From SIG440 sp045586925 (GTDB lineage Bacteria; Bacillota; Clostridia; Monoglobales; Monoglobaceae), in the NCBI GenBank assembly GCA_045586925.1, contig JAZNBG010000033.1, positions 1 to 53,267 on the forward strand: DNA of 53,267 nucleotides. Direction: 5' to 3'. Of the stretch, positions 7,257 through 16,333 are shown one piece after another. Numbering within the stretch: position 1 is the stretch's first letter; each line of letters opens with the position of its first letter. The position numbers and the translations under genes were made by a program. The notes under the pieces were generated by a model. It did not search any database and was not told the origin of the DNA. It was given only the letters and a program-made list of their open reading frames with translations.

Positions 7257-8393
7257 ATGAAAGCGATTATAAACGCAACACTTGTTATGCCCGATCATTA
7301 CATTCCCGATGCAACCTTGCTTATTGAGAATGACAGAATTATTGATTTTGGAAAAAAATTAGCTGTTCCCGAAAATGCTGAAATTATTGACGCACAGGGC
7401 AACTTTGTGGGCCCAGGTCTTATTGATATACACACCCATGCTGATGGCGATACATATTTTCATGACGACCCGATTAAGTGTTCAAGAACACTTCTTAACC
7501 ACGGCGTTACATCGGTTCTGCCGGCACTCTTTTACAGCATGAACAAGCAGGAGCATCTTGATGCCATAAAGGGTTATAAGGATGCAATCGCCGCAGGAGA
7601 GTGCGGAAACATCATTGGTGTTTATATGGAAGGCCCTTATCTTAACCCCGATTTTGGTTGTGATAAAGAAAAGAATGTCTGGAAGGACGCAATAGTTGAG
7701 AAGGACTATGCCGAGGTTGTGCAGGCGGCAAAAGGCTTTGCAAAGGTATGGTGCGTTGCCCCCGAGAGAGAAGGTATTCTTGACTTTGTTAAATATGTAA
7801 AGAAGGAAATTCCTGAAATTGTGTTCTCGGTTGCACATTCCGAGGCAACTCCCGAACAGATTGAAGCTTTGATGCCTTATGGCTTAAAGCTTGGCACACA
7901 TCATACAAACGCAACAGGCACTTTGGAGAATTACCCCGAGGTTCGTGGTGTTTGTGTTGACGAAACAGTAAACTACAATAACGATATCTATGCAGAATTG
8001 ATTGTTGATTCCTTTGGTGTTCACGTTCATCCGTATATGATAAGACTTGTTAAAAAGATTAAAGGTCAGGATAAGATAATTCTTATTGCCGATTCATTCG
8101 TTGCCGACGGACCTCCCATTCCCGGTCTTGAAGAAGCTTTTGACATCAATTTTGACTGGGGCGGCGATATTGCCGGTTCCAAGCTGACACTTGATGTTGC
8201 CTGCCGCAATATGATGGTTCATACCGGCGGCTCAATCTGTGATGTATTCAAATATGCATCGCTTAATCCGTCACGTCTTTTGAATATGCCCGAAATCGGA
8301 CAGATTAAACGTGGCAATCTTGCGAACTTAATCATTGTTGATCAATGGTTTAATGTTAAAAATACTATATTAAAAGGAGAGATTGTAAAATGA
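7257..8393 (+). CDS. N-acetylglucosamine-6-phosphate deacetylase-like amidohydrolase
   Basis: 378 residues from the ATG at 7257, preceded by AGAAAGGCGATGG; an upstream frame adds 16 residues without a better site. The amidohydrolase barrel shows GPGLIDIHTHAD, metal Glu in YMEGPYLNP, His in VAHSEA, THHTNATG and the catalytic Asp in LIADSFVADG. Canonical NagA has HLFNAM and ISDS at the last two places, so this is a divergent subgroup and its exact substrate may differ. It overlaps the next gene, which belongs to the glucosamine-6-phosphate isomerase superfamily, by four bases (ATGA). That pairing supports an amino-sugar catabolic role. Confidence 0.75.
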   Translation: MKAIINATLVMPDHYIPDATLLIENDRIIDFGKKLAVPENAEIIDAQGNFVGPGLIDIHTHADGDTYFHDDPIKCSRTLLNHGVTSVLPALFYSMNKQEHLDAIKGYKDAIAAGECGNIIGVYMEGPYLNPDFGCDKEKNVWKDAIVEKDYAEVVQAAKGFAKVWCVAPEREGILDFVKYVKKEIPEIVFSVAHSEATPEQIEALMPYGLKLGTHHTNATGTLENYPEVRGVCVDETVNYNNDIYAELIVDSFGVHVHPYMIRLVKKIKGQDKIILIADSFVADGPPIPGLEEAFDINFDWGGDIAGSKLTLDVACRNMMVHTGGSICDVFKYASLNPSRLLNMPEIGQIKRGNLANLIIVDQWFNVKNTILKGEIVK

Positions 8394-9361
8394 GTTTTAT
8401 TACTGATCCCGCAACAAAATTTGACTTCCAGCCTCATGAGTTTGTTCCTTTCAAGGACAAAAAGGTTTGCGAATATGTTCGCAGCCTCAGTGGCAAGGAT
8501 CTCGAAAAGAGAGAAGATTGGTGGCATCCTGAATTTAACGTAAAAGTTATGATGAACCCCCATCCCGTTCTCATCGCAACACTTTTTTCACGCCTTAAGG
8601 CTGCATCAGAAGCAGGCAAGAGCTTCACTATGATTCTCGGTAACCCCGAACCCGATACATATATTCCTCTTGCACAGCTCATCAACTACTTTGGCGTTGA
8701 CTGTAGCAAGGTTCACCTTGTAGCAGAGGACGAATGGGCTGATGAAAACGGCAACATTGCTCCTATCACATACGAAGCAGGCTTTGCACATTCTATGATT
8801 AAGTATCTTTACTATCAGATTGATGAAAAGCTCCGTATGCCTATGGAAAATGTTCACTTCCCCACAAACGCAAACATCAAGGATTACTCAAAGATTATTG
8901 ATGACATCACCGAAGGCACAGGTGCTGATATCGCATCTACTTCTCCCGGTTGGGCAGGTCATATGGCATTTGTTGATCCCATTCCTGAATTCATCGGCAG
9001 CGGTGACATTGAAGAATGGCTCAACCAGCCCGCACAGATCGTTAAGCTTCATCCTATGACCATTATGCAGAACTCACTCAACGGTACATTCGGTCAGTCA
9101 GGTGATATCGCAAATGTTCCTCCTTGTGCTGCAACCATCGGTCCTCTCGATGTAATGCGTGCAAAGGAAAGAATCGAAGTTCATGCACTTGCAACCTGCG
9201 GCACATTCTCATCATGGCAGAGAATGACAAGCCGTCTGTGCACACACGGACCTATCACACCTTACCTCCCAAGCTCAATGCTTCAGACAAAGAAGACTCA
9301 GGTTTACATCAGCGAAGAGCTTGCAGCTCCATTCGAATGTTGGGAAAAGGTTGGATATTAA
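8390..9361 (+). CDS. glucosamine-6-phosphate isomerase (NagB)-like protein
   Basis: 323 residues. It resembles the NagB / 6-phosphogluconolactonase superfamily: SFTMILGNPEPDTYIPLAQLI takes the place of the sugar-phosphate binding region, and SPGWAGHMAFVDP the place of NagB's GIGPDGHIAFNEP. It is longer than NagB (about 240-270) and has an extra N-terminal stretch (DPATKFDFQPHEFVPF), so it is a diverged branch. Translational coupling to the NagA-like gene (ATGA overlap) suggests consecutive steps on one amino sugar. Deamination of glucosamine 6-phosphate is inferred, not shown. A terminator follows at 9381. Confidence 0.65.
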   Translation: MSFITDPATKFDFQPHEFVPFKDKKVCEYVRSLSGKDLEKREDWWHPEFNVKVMMNPHPVLIATLFSRLKAASEAGKSFTMILGNPEPDTYIPLAQLINYFGVDCSKVHLVAEDEWADENGNIAPITYEAGFAHSMIKYLYYQIDEKLRMPMENVHFPTNANIKDYSKIIDDITEGTGADIASTSPGWAGHMAFVDPIPEFIGSGDIEEWLNQPAQIVKLHPMTIMQNSLNGTFGQSGDIANVPPCAATIGPLDVMRAKERIEVHALATCGTFSSWQRMTSRLCTHGPITPYLPSSMLQTKKTQVYISEELAAPFECWEKVGY

Positions 9362-9380
9362 AAACAACTTTAAAAAACAA

Positions 9381-9406
9381 AACCGCGGCAATGCCGCGGT
9401 TTTTCT
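9381..9406. terminator. bidirectional intrinsic terminator
   Basis: AACCGCGGC (9381-9389) pairs with GCCGCGGTT (9393-9401) around AAT, with T tracts on both strands. It serves the NagB-like gene and the convergent deaminase gene. Confidence 0.9.
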
Positions 9407-9421
9407 CATATACAAATGTTT

Positions 9422-9916
9422 TTAGTAGCCAAAAACACCTTCGATAGATTCGTCATTTTTAACCCAGTCTTCAACATCTACAACTCTGTATTCGGTGGGT
9501 GTGTCACGTATAATCACCTGTTTGATGCCTGCATTAATTACCAGACGCTTACACATTGAACAGCTTGAGGTATTTTCTACAAGCTCGCCGGTTTTGTAAT
9601 CCTTGCCCACAAGATAAAGGGTTGAATCAATCATATCACGGCGTTGTGCGCTGATAATACAATTTGCCTCGGCATGTACGCTGCGGCAAAGCTCATATCT
9701 TTCGCCACGGGGGATTGCCAGCTTTTCACGCACGCATACACCAAGGTTGGTACAGTTTTGTCTGCCTCGGGGTGCACCGGTATATCCGGTAGCAACAATC
9801 TCATCATTTTTTACAATAATTGCACCGAAATTACGGCGCAGGCAGGTTCCACGCTCGATAACGGTTTCTGCTATGTCCAGATAATAGTTGTGCTTGTCAA
9901 CTCTTGTTTTTTCCAT
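9422..9916 (-). CDS. dCMP deaminase (ComEB-like)
   Basis: 164 residues. It converts dCMP to dUMP for dTTP synthesis. The zinc motif is complete: His81 and Glu83 in HAEAN, and Cys119 and Cys122 in CSMC. The N-terminal GTCLRRNFGAIIVKND and GYTGAPRG match the dCMP deaminase branch rather than tRNA or cytidine deaminases. AAAGGAAC precedes the ATG. In Bacillus the orthologue comEB sits in a competence operon; here it stands alone, so a simple nucleotide-metabolism role is most likely. Confidence 0.88.
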   Translation of the reverse strand: MEKTRVDKHNYYLDIAETVIERGTCLRRNFGAIIVKNDEIVATGYTGAPRGRQNCTNLGVCVREKLAIPRGERYELCRSVHAEANCIISAQRRDMIDSTLYLVGKDYKTGELVENTSSCSMCKRLVINAGIKQVIIRDTPTEYRVVDVEDWVKNDESIEGVFGY

Positions 9917-10011
9917 TTTATTAGTTCCTTTCTATGTAATCTCTTCCGGTCGTTTTCAGTATGTTTAAATTCAGTATACAATAAAATAAATTAAAATTCA
10001 ATAGTTTTATA

Positions 10012-10040
10012 TTGACTTTATAATTAAATATAGGTAAAAT
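10012..10040 (+). promoter_or_regulatory. promoter of the tsaE-tsaB-dacF operon
   Basis: TTGACT at 10012-10017 and TAAAAT at 10035-10040 are separated by 17 bases, placing the start about 25 bases before the first possible tsaE codon. Confidence 0.6.
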
Positions 10041-10078
10041 AAATATAGACAAATTTTTGGGGAGGAATGGCAACAACC

Positions 10079-10510
10079 ATGGAAAAGCTTGTGACACGCA
10101 GCGAGTCTGAAACAAGAAATGCTGCAAAAGAATTTGCACAAACCCTTGTTCCGGGCAGTGTTATTGCTCTCATAGGGGATTTGGGTGCCGGCAAAACCGC
10201 GTTTACTAAAGGACTTGCAGAGTTCTTTGAAATTGATGGTGATGTTTCAAGCCCCACATTCACCATTGTCAATGAGTATAACGGAACTCTTGACCTGTAT
10301 CATTTTGATGCATACCGTCTTGAAAATGTTACGGCAGACAACTGCGACTGGATGGATGATTACTTTTTCGGTGATGGGATTTGTATTATTGAATGGGCGC
10401 AGAACATCGAGGATGTTTTGCCGGGGGGCTATATAAAGGTAAGAATTGAAAAAAATCCCGAAATGGGTGATGATTACCGTGAGATTTTTATTGAAAAAAC
10501 GGAGAGATAA
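10079..10510 (+). CDS. tsaE: tRNA t6A biosynthesis ATPase TsaE
   Basis: 143 residues. TsaE is the ATPase partner of TsaB-TsaD, which make N6-threonylcarbamoyladenosine at position 37 of ANN-decoding tRNAs. The P-loop GDLGAGKT and the family signature SSPTFTIVNEY...DLYHFDAYRL are present. The GGGGAGGA site directly touches the ATG at 10067, too close for good initiation; the ATG at 10079 gives MEKLVTRSESET, a normal TsaE start, with spacing of 13. I prefer 10079 but 10067 is possible. tsaB follows after two bases. Confidence 0.88.
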   Translation: MEKLVTRSESETRNAAKEFAQTLVPGSVIALIGDLGAGKTAFTKGLAEFFEIDGDVSSPTFTIVNEYNGTLDLYHFDAYRLENVTADNCDWMDDYFFGDGICIIEWAQNIEDVLPGGYIKVRIEKNPEMGDDYREIFIEKTER

Positions 10511-10512
10511 AA

Positions 10513-11220
10513 ATGCTTGTATTTGGAATTGATACCTGCTGTATGGCGGCAACGGCGGCTATTATGAATGAAAAAATAATGGTTGCCCAAACGGTTATAA
10601 ATCAAAACAAAACACATTCTCAGATAATGATGCCACAGATTGAGCAAATGTTTAAGGCGGCAGAGGTCGAGCCGTCGGGAATTGATGCATTTGCGGCGGC
10701 GGTGGGACCCGGCTCGTTTACGGGGGTAAGAATCGGTGTTGCAACAGCAAAAGCTCTTGCTCAGGCAGCAAACAAGCCTTGTGTTGCTGTTTCTACATTA
10801 GAGGCTCTGGCATTTTCATCAAAGTATTTTGATGGAATAATATGTCCTGTTCTTGATGCAAGACGCAATCAGGTGTATAATGCGTTGTTTTATGGCGGAA
10901 AAGAAATGAAGCGTTTGACGGATGACCGTGCGTTGGCACTTGATGAACTGCTTACACAGCTTAAAGAATACGGAAAAAAGGTTCTCTTTATGGGCGATGC
11001 AACATTGGTTTTTGAAGAGGAAATTCGGTCGGCTTTGGGAGAACTTGCATATTTTGCTCCAAAGGTTTCAAATCTCAATCTTGCAGGAGCGGTTGCGGAA
11101 ATCGGGCTTGACAAGTTGAAAAAGGGCGAAACAATCCAATATGGAAAGCTTGTTCCCGAATATATCCGTCTTTCTCAGGCGGAACGTGAAAAGCTGGAAC
11201 GTGAAGGCGGCTTAAAATAA
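10513..11220 (+). CDS. tsaB: tRNA t6A biosynthesis protein TsaB
   Basis: 235 residues, normal length. TsaB is the dimerisation partner of TsaD in the threonylcarbamoyl transferase complex. The N-terminus (LVFGIDTCCMAATAAIM) and the signature AAAVGPGSFTGVRIGVATAKALA are diagnostic. The ACT-like C-terminal part is less conserved. It lies between tsaE (2-base gap) and a D,D-carboxypeptidase gene (20-base gap), so the three are probably one operon. tsaD is not in the window. Confidence 0.92.
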   Translation: MLVFGIDTCCMAATAAIMNEKIMVAQTVINQNKTHSQIMMPQIEQMFKAAEVEPSGIDAFAAAVGPGSFTGVRIGVATAKALAQAANKPCVAVSTLEALAFSSKYFDGIICPVLDARRNQVYNALFYGGKEMKRLTDDRALALDELLTQLKEYGKKVLFMGDATLVFEEEIRSALGELAYFAPKVSNLNLAGAVAEIGLDKLKKGETIQYGKLVPEYIRLSQAEREKLEREGGLK

Positions 11221-11240
11221 ATCGGAGGAAAAAGGGTAGT

Positions 11241-12599
11241 ATGAAGGATAGGAAAGTTAATCCCTTAAACATAATATGGTGCAGATTCTTGACGGCAGTT
11301 TTTATAATTTGCTGTGTGTGTGGTATATTTTTGCCCACTTTTGCGGCTGCACCGACATTGACGGCAGAGGCTGCAATTTTAGTTGATGGCAATACGGGTA
11401 ATATGCTGTTTGAAAAAAATGCAGATAAGGCAATGTTTCCTGCCAGCACCACTAAAATTATGACAGCAATTGTGGCTCTTGATGCGGTGGATAAGGGTGA
11501 AATCAGCCTTGACCAAAAGCTGACGTTATCTCAGGCTGCCTTTGACACGTTGGCAATTGATGGCAGCAGTATCGCATTAAAGGTGGGCGAGGAAATGCCT
11601 CTTAAAAATTTGCTTGAAGGTCTGCTGATAGCATCCGGTAACGATGCCGCAGTAACCATTGCAGAAGGCGTTTCGGGAACAATTGATGAATTCGTAGTAC
11701 GGATGAATGAAAAGGCAAAGGAAATCGGTCTTGAGAGCACACATTTTGTTAATCCTCACGGACTTCACAACGGGCAGCATTATACTACTGCACGTGATAT
11801 GGCAAAAATGGCACATTATGCGATGCAGAGTGACACATTTCGCAGCATAGTGGAATGTGCTCATATCTATCTGCCTGCAACTAATATGTCTGACAAAAGA
11901 TATTTTATTAACACAAACAATCTTGTTTCACGAATGAGATACCCCTATTATTTTTATGATTATGCCACGGGAATTAAAACAGGCTCCACCTCTGAGGCGG
12001 GATATTGTCTGGTATCTTCAGCTGAAAAAGGTGAAAAATCAATAATAGCTGTAATTTTCAATGCATCGGATATGGCGGTTTCTCACGATGAATCAAAGGC
12101 TTTGCTTGAACACGGACTGACCGATTTTTCAGCTCAGCGACTTGCAAAGCGTGATGATATTTTCGGCGAAGTAAAGGTTAAGCAGGCAGCTGACGGAACA
12201 GACCACCTTTTGCTTTCGGCAGAAAAAAATCTTGATGCAATGTTCCCCAACGGCGGAGATGTTTCTAAAGTGGAAATAACCACAGAAATTCCAGAAAAGG
12301 TTTATGCTCCGATATATTCAGGTCAGGTTATAGGTAAGGCGATTTTCACATATGAAGGCAACAAGGTGGGCGAGGTTAATCTGATTTCCACCGTGGAACT
12401 TAACAGACACTTCCTTGGCTTTATTTCCAGCTTTGGTGAGTGGTTATGGAACTTTAAAGCCGTTAAACTTGTGGTTTACGTTGCACTTGGTCTGCTAATC
12501 GGATTTGTTTCGCTAATTGCAATCGGTTTTGTTCGGGCACTTAAAAAGAGCAAGCGCAAACGCCGCAGACACACGCACTACAGCCCGCCAAGGTATTAA
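11241..12599 (+). CDS. D-alanyl-D-alanine carboxypeptidase, S11 family (DacF/PBP5-like)
   Basis: 452 residues. It removes the terminal D-alanine of peptidoglycan stem peptides outside the membrane. An N-terminal hydrophobic segment acts as signal peptide, followed by the S11 domain with Ser69 and Lys72 (STTK), SGN and KTG motifs in order, a beta-rich PBP5 C-terminal domain, and a C-terminal membrane helix (about residues 410-435) ending in a very basic tail. GGAGG precedes the ATG at 11241. A sporulation role (dacF) is possible, as yqfC, yqfD and ylbJ are nearby, but vegetative dacA-type function is equally open. Confidence 0.88.
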   Translation: MKDRKVNPLNIIWCRFLTAVFIICCVCGIFLPTFAAAPTLTAEAAILVDGNTGNMLFEKNADKAMFPASTTKIMTAIVALDAVDKGEISLDQKLTLSQAAFDTLAIDGSSIALKVGEEMPLKNLLEGLLIASGNDAAVTIAEGVSGTIDEFVVRMNEKAKEIGLESTHFVNPHGLHNGQHYTTARDMAKMAHYAMQSDTFRSIVECAHIYLPATNMSDKRYFINTNNLVSRMRYPYYFYDYATGIKTGSTSEAGYCLVSSAEKGEKSIIAVIFNASDMAVSHDESKALLEHGLTDFSAQRLAKRDDIFGEVKVKQAADGTDHLLLSAEKNLDAMFPNGGDVSKVEITTEIPEKVYAPIYSGQVIGKAIFTYEGNKVGEVNLISTVELNRHFLGFISSFGEWLWNFKAVKLVVYVALGLLIGFVSLIAIGFVRALKKSKRKRRRHTHYSPPRY

Positions 12600-12600
12600 T

Positions 12601-12640
12601 AAAAAACCTCTTAAAGCTACTTGCTTTAGGAGGTTTTTTT
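12601..12640 (+). terminator. intrinsic terminator overlapping the 3' end of ylbJ
   Basis: A 13-15 bp stem (12603-12617 with 12623-12637) with a T run. The stop codon and last residues of the opposing ylbJ gene lie inside the 3' arm, so the terminator of one gene is also the coding end of the other. Confidence 0.85.
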
Positions 12641-13678
12641 GAATGAAAACAGAATCATTATACAAAGTAAGACAAAAACAGAAAAGATTGTTATAACCAA
12701 TGATGAAAGGCTTAACGATACAGGGGATAAGGATACATCGGCAGATTTGGCAAAGGTTTCTTGGGTAATAGGAATTATCTTAAGCGTTATAAGAGTTATC
12801 ATAAAGGAAAGTGCTCCTTGCAGAAGCTTTCCTGATATGTATGACTTAATGGATAATCCACAAGGCTGTATAATCGCATAAACCTGAAACAGCACCGAAA
12901 TTCCCGAAAGTGCAAGAAAAAAGGAAATCACAGGTAATTTATAGGTAGTACAGTCCTGAGATAAAAGTTTTATACCCCCTGTTAGTTCTACAAGAGAATA
13001 TAAATACGGATTGTGAGGGAAGGTTTCTATAAATACGGCAAAGAAGATTATAAAGCCACAGACCTTCAGAATTGAAAAGACCGAACTGTCTATAATATTG
13101 CCAAGAGAAGTAATGGTGGTACGTTTGGTATGTACAAATGATGGTGGCAGTGTGCGGGGGGAGGGATAGGAGGTCTTATAAAACCTGAATATAAGCCCTA
13201 CAAGCAAAGCCGCAATTATATGGGATATATACAAATATTGTCCGGCAACTACATTGCCAAGGTAATTACCGCCCACCATTCCTATTATAAACATTGGTCC
13301 TGAATTGTTGCAAAAGGAAAGCATTCTTTCGGCTTCGGTTTTAGTACACTGACCGGTTTTATACAACTCAACTGCTGTGGCGGCGCCAATGGGATAACCA
13401 CTGAGAAATCCCATAAAGAGTGTCAGTGCTGCTGCTCCGGGTAGATTAAAAATTGGTCGCATAACAGGTGACAAAAAGTGGCTGCAAACCGACGAAAAGC
13501 CAAGTGAACAAAGCAATCCGCTGCACACAAAAAACGGAAAAAGCGAAGGTATAACGGAATCTAAGCAAAGCCTGATTGCACTCTGGGCGGCAATGATGCA
13601 TTGTTTGGGATTAGATACCAAAAACGCAGACACGTACAAAGTCAGAACTAAAAATAATGCTTTTAGAGTTTTTTTCAT
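12626..13678 (-). CDS. ylbJ: sporulation integral membrane protein YlbJ
   Basis: 350 residues, with eight or so hydrophobic segments and the nucleoside-transporter-like gate motifs seen in YlbJ/SpoVV (PSLFPFFVCSGLL, GFLSGYPIGAATAVELY, FCNNSGPMFIIGMVGG). In Bacillus, YlbJ (SpoVV) sits in the outer forespore membrane and is needed for dipicolinic acid passage. The ATG at 13678 follows GAAGGG with eight-base spacing; a GTG nine bases earlier overlaps that site and is less likely. It is transcribed away from yqfC, and the 83 bases between them probably hold two sporulation promoters. Confidence 0.88.
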   Translation of the reverse strand: MKKTLKALFLVLTLYVSAFLVSNPKQCIIAAQSAIRLCLDSVIPSLFPFFVCSGLLCSLGFSSVCSHFLSPVMRPIFNLPGAAALTLFMGFLSGYPIGAATAVELYKTGQCTKTEAERMLSFCNNSGPMFIIGMVGGNYLGNVVAGQYLYISHIIAALLVGLIFRFYKTSYPSPRTLPPSFVHTKRTTITSLGNIIDSSVFSILKVCGFIIFFAVFIETFPHNPYLYSLVELTGGIKLLSQDCTTYKLPVISFFLALSGISVLFQVYAIIQPCGLSIKSYISGKLLQGALSFMITLITLKIIPITQETFAKSADVSLSPVSLSLSSLVITIFSVFVLLCIMILFSFKKTS

Positions 13679-13761
13679 AGTCAGCACCCTTCTTTATCTT
13701 TATATTTCAATCTATTCATTATAAGGCGAATTTAGGCATAAACTTTTACAGGGTGATAAAA

Positions 13762-14064
13762 ATGAAGAGAAAGAAAGCCGAAAAAACAGAAAAGCTAACC
13801 CTTCGGGAGCGTATGGCAGACTCACTTGATGCATCCAAGGAGGTTATTCTGGACGTTCCCAAAATAGTATTTATTGGTAGTCGTGAGGTTGTAATTGAGA
13901 ATTATAAAGCTATTTCAGAGTACACCGACCAAAAAATTGTAATGGAAAGCAATCCGTCAGGCTTGACGATTTGCGGTACAAATCTTGAAATACGAAGTAT
14001 TACGCGGGAGATGCTCTTTATCACGGGCAAAATTCAGAAAATGTCGTTTGGAAAAGAGGGTTAG
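13762..14064 (+). CDS. yqfC: sporulation protein YqfC
   Basis: 100 residues, the YabP/YqfC family. Signatures include VPKIVFIGSREVVIENYKAI and the C-terminal ITGKIQKMSF. The ATG at 13762 is preceded by AGGGTGATAAAA, a good site; a GTG at 13753 lies inside it. In Bacillus yqfC and yqfD form a sigma-E operon in the mother cell. It abuts yqfD by four bases, and the order yqfC-yqfD-phoH-ybeY-dgkA-era is the normal one for Clostridia. Confidence 0.92.
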   Translation: MKRKKAEKTEKLTLRERMADSLDASKEVILDVPKIVFIGSREVVIENYKAISEYTDQKIVMESNPSGLTICGTNLEIRSITREMLFITGKIQKMSFGKEG

Positions 14065-14068
14065 GAGT

Positions 14069-15295
14069 ATGTCCATTGAAAAAATTATAGGTTATTTGCG
14101 TGGATATGTGGTCATTTGTGTAGATGGTGTTTTTTGCGAGAGGTTTTTGAATATTTGCAGCAACAGAGGAATTTATTTGTGGAATGTAAGGAGATTGGGC
14201 GAAAGGCGGATTTGCGCATGCATCTCTATAGGCGGATTTAAGGAAATTCGTGGTATCGCCCGAAAAACACGGACTCATATATCGATTATAAAAAAACAGG
14301 GCATACCCTTTATTCTGCACAGATACCGAAAACGAAAAATGGCATTGGCGGGCGTGGTTTTGTTTTTTGCTCTTTTGTGGTATCTTACCAGTCATATTAT
14401 GGGCATTGATGTGACCGGAAACCAGCGTATTGCCACCGAAGAGATACTTAATCAGCTTAAAGGTTGTGGAATTTATTACGGAGCTGCCACCAGCAGGATT
14501 GACAGCAAGCTGATAAAAAATCAGATGATGACCAAACTTGATGACCTTGCCTGGATTGGCATAAATATCAAAGGTTCACGGGCATATATAGAGGTAAAGG
14601 AAAGGCTGGACACCCCGATTCGGGTTGATGCAGACATTCCTTGTGATATCGTTGCGGCAAAGGATGGAATTATAAGACAATTAGAGGTTAAAGAGGGGCA
14701 AACCCTTGTCAAAATAAACGAGTTTGCAGAAAAGGGCGATTTGCTGGTAAGCGGCATAGTTGACAGCGATAAAATAGGTATGAGATATGTTCATTCCTTT
14801 GGTGAAATTTATGCGGAAACAATTTATAAAAAAACAAAGGAATATCCTTATGAGTATATTGAAAAAATATATACAGGCAAAGAGAAAAAACGCTATAGTC
14901 TTTCGGTTATGAACAAAGAGATAAAACTGTTTTTTAAAGACACCCAGCCTTTTGAAAATGGAGATAAAACCGAGAAGAAAACAGAATACAAAACGCCTTT
15001 TTCTTTTATACCTGCTTTATTTATAGAATGTGAAAAATACGTTGAATTCACTCCGGAAAAGCGTACCCGAAGTCTTGAGGAAGCGGTTGCTTTGGGCGAG
15101 GCTGAACTTGGGGCAGAACTAGAAAAGGAAATCGGCACAAATGCTGAAATCAAAGATAAAAAAACTACCTATGTCCAAAATGGCGAAAAGGGCGTATTTG
15201 TCACCGTTGAGTATCTTTGTCTGGAGGATATTGCACAACAAAGAACAATTGACAAAACCGAGAATTTAGGGTATGATACAATAGAGGTAGAATAG
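14069..15295 (+). CDS. yqfD: sporulation protein YqfD
   Basis: 408 residues. YqfD is a mother-cell sporulation protein of the stage IV class. It shows a short N-terminal cytoplasmic domain, one membrane segment (about residues 90-107, MALAGVVLFFALLWYL), then an extracellular region starting IDVTGNQRI, a POTRA/FtsQ-like beginning, and conserved phrases CDIVAAKDGIIRQLEVKEGQ and GDLLVSGIVD. The ATG at 14069 follows GAGGG eight bases upstream. Its lies directly after yqfC and before phoH. Confidence 0.93.
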   Translation: MSIEKIIGYLRGYVVICVDGVFCERFLNICSNRGIYLWNVRRLGERRICACISIGGFKEIRGIARKTRTHISIIKKQGIPFILHRYRKRKMALAGVVLFFALLWYLTSHIMGIDVTGNQRIATEEILNQLKGCGIYYGAATSRIDSKLIKNQMMTKLDDLAWIGINIKGSRAYIEVKERLDTPIRVDADIPCDIVAAKDGIIRQLEVKEGQTLVKINEFAEKGDLLVSGIVDSDKIGMRYVHSFGEIYAETIYKKTKEYPYEYIEKIYTGKEKKRYSLSVMNKEIKLFFKDTQPFENGDKTEKKTEYKTPFSFIPALFIECEKYVEFTPEKRTRSLEEAVALGEAELGAELEKEIGTNAEIKDKKTTYVQNGEKGVFVTVEYLCLEDIAQQRTIDKTENLGYDTIEVE

Positions 15296-15319
15296 ATAAA
15301 ACAAGAAAGGAATTCCTAT

Positions 15320-16333
15320 ATGGAACGACACATTGAAGTTGAAAAAATGGAATTGCTGATAAATCTTTTTGGCAATTTTGACGAGAATATACGGCTTATT
15401 GAAAAAACCTTTGATGTTGCGGTTATAAACCGTGGCTCCGAGATAAAGGTGGGAGGCGAGCCTGACTCGGTTGACAAGGCAACAAGGGTTATAAACAATC
15501 TTTTGGGTATGGCGCATAACGGCACAGCCATCGGCGAGCAGGAGGTGCGTTATGTTATGTCACAGATTGAAGAGGATAACGACAAAGAGCTTGAAACTCT
15601 TGGTCAGGACTGTGTTTGCATAACATCTCGCGGCACGCCTATCAGAGCAAAAACTTTGGGACAAAAGAAATATGTGACGGCAATCGAGAAAAACTCAATC
15701 GTATTTGGCATCGGTCCTGCGGGCACAGGAAAGACTTATCTTGCGGTTGCAATGGCGGTAAAGGCGTTTAAAAACAAAGAGGTAAATAAGATTATCCTTA
15801 CCCGTCCGGCTGTTGAAGCGGGTGAATCTTTGGGATTTCTTCCGGGTGATATGCAGGACAAGGTTGATCCGTACCTTCGCCCCCTTTATGACGCACTGGG
15901 AGATATGCTGGGCGGCGAGGCGTTTCACAAAAACATCGAGCGAGGTCTTATTGAGGTTGCACCCCTTGCATATATGCGTGGACGTACCTTAGATGATGCA
16001 TTCATTATTCTTGACGAGGCACAGAACACCACCCCCGAGCAGATGAAAATGTTCCTTACCCGTATGGGCTTTTCATCCAAGATTGTGGTAACGGGTGACG
16101 TCACCCAGATTGACCTTCCTCGTGATAAAAAATCAGGGCTGCGGGATGCAGAGATTGTCCTTAAAAATGTTGAGGGGATTGAGTTTATGTATCTAAGTGA
16201 AGCAGATGTTGTAAGGCACCCGCTTGTTCAGAAAATTGTAAAGGCGTATGAAAGAAAGACCCTTGAACGTGAAAGGGTTTCAAAAAATAATAGCAAAGGC
16301 AGACATGGCAATGAAGGTAGCTATCAGAAATAA
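15320..16333 (+). CDS. PhoH-like ATPase (YbeZ/PhoH family)
   Basis: 337 residues. A KH-like N-terminal part is followed by a P-loop ATPase domain with Walker A GPAGTGKT (residues 132-139), the phrase TRPAVEAGESLGFLPGD and Walker B FIILDEAQN. Family members act with YbeY in RNA metabolism; the biochemical role is not settled. RBS AAGGAA precedes the ATG. Its last 29 bases overlap the next gene, ybeY, an arrangement consistent with the known functional link. Confidence 0.92.
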   Translation: MERHIEVEKMELLINLFGNFDENIRLIEKTFDVAVINRGSEIKVGGEPDSVDKATRVINNLLGMAHNGTAIGEQEVRYVMSQIEEDNDKELETLGQDCVCITSRGTPIRAKTLGQKKYVTAIEKNSIVFGIGPAGTGKTYLAVAMAVKAFKNKEVNKIILTRPAVEAGESLGFLPGDMQDKVDPYLRPLYDALGDMLGGEAFHKNIERGLIEVAPLAYMRGRTLDDAFIILDEAQNTTPEQMKMFLTRMGFSSKIVVTGDVTQIDLPRDKKSGLRDAEIVLKNVEGIEFMYLSEADVVRHPLVQKIVKAYERKTLERERVSKNNSKGRHGNEGSYQK

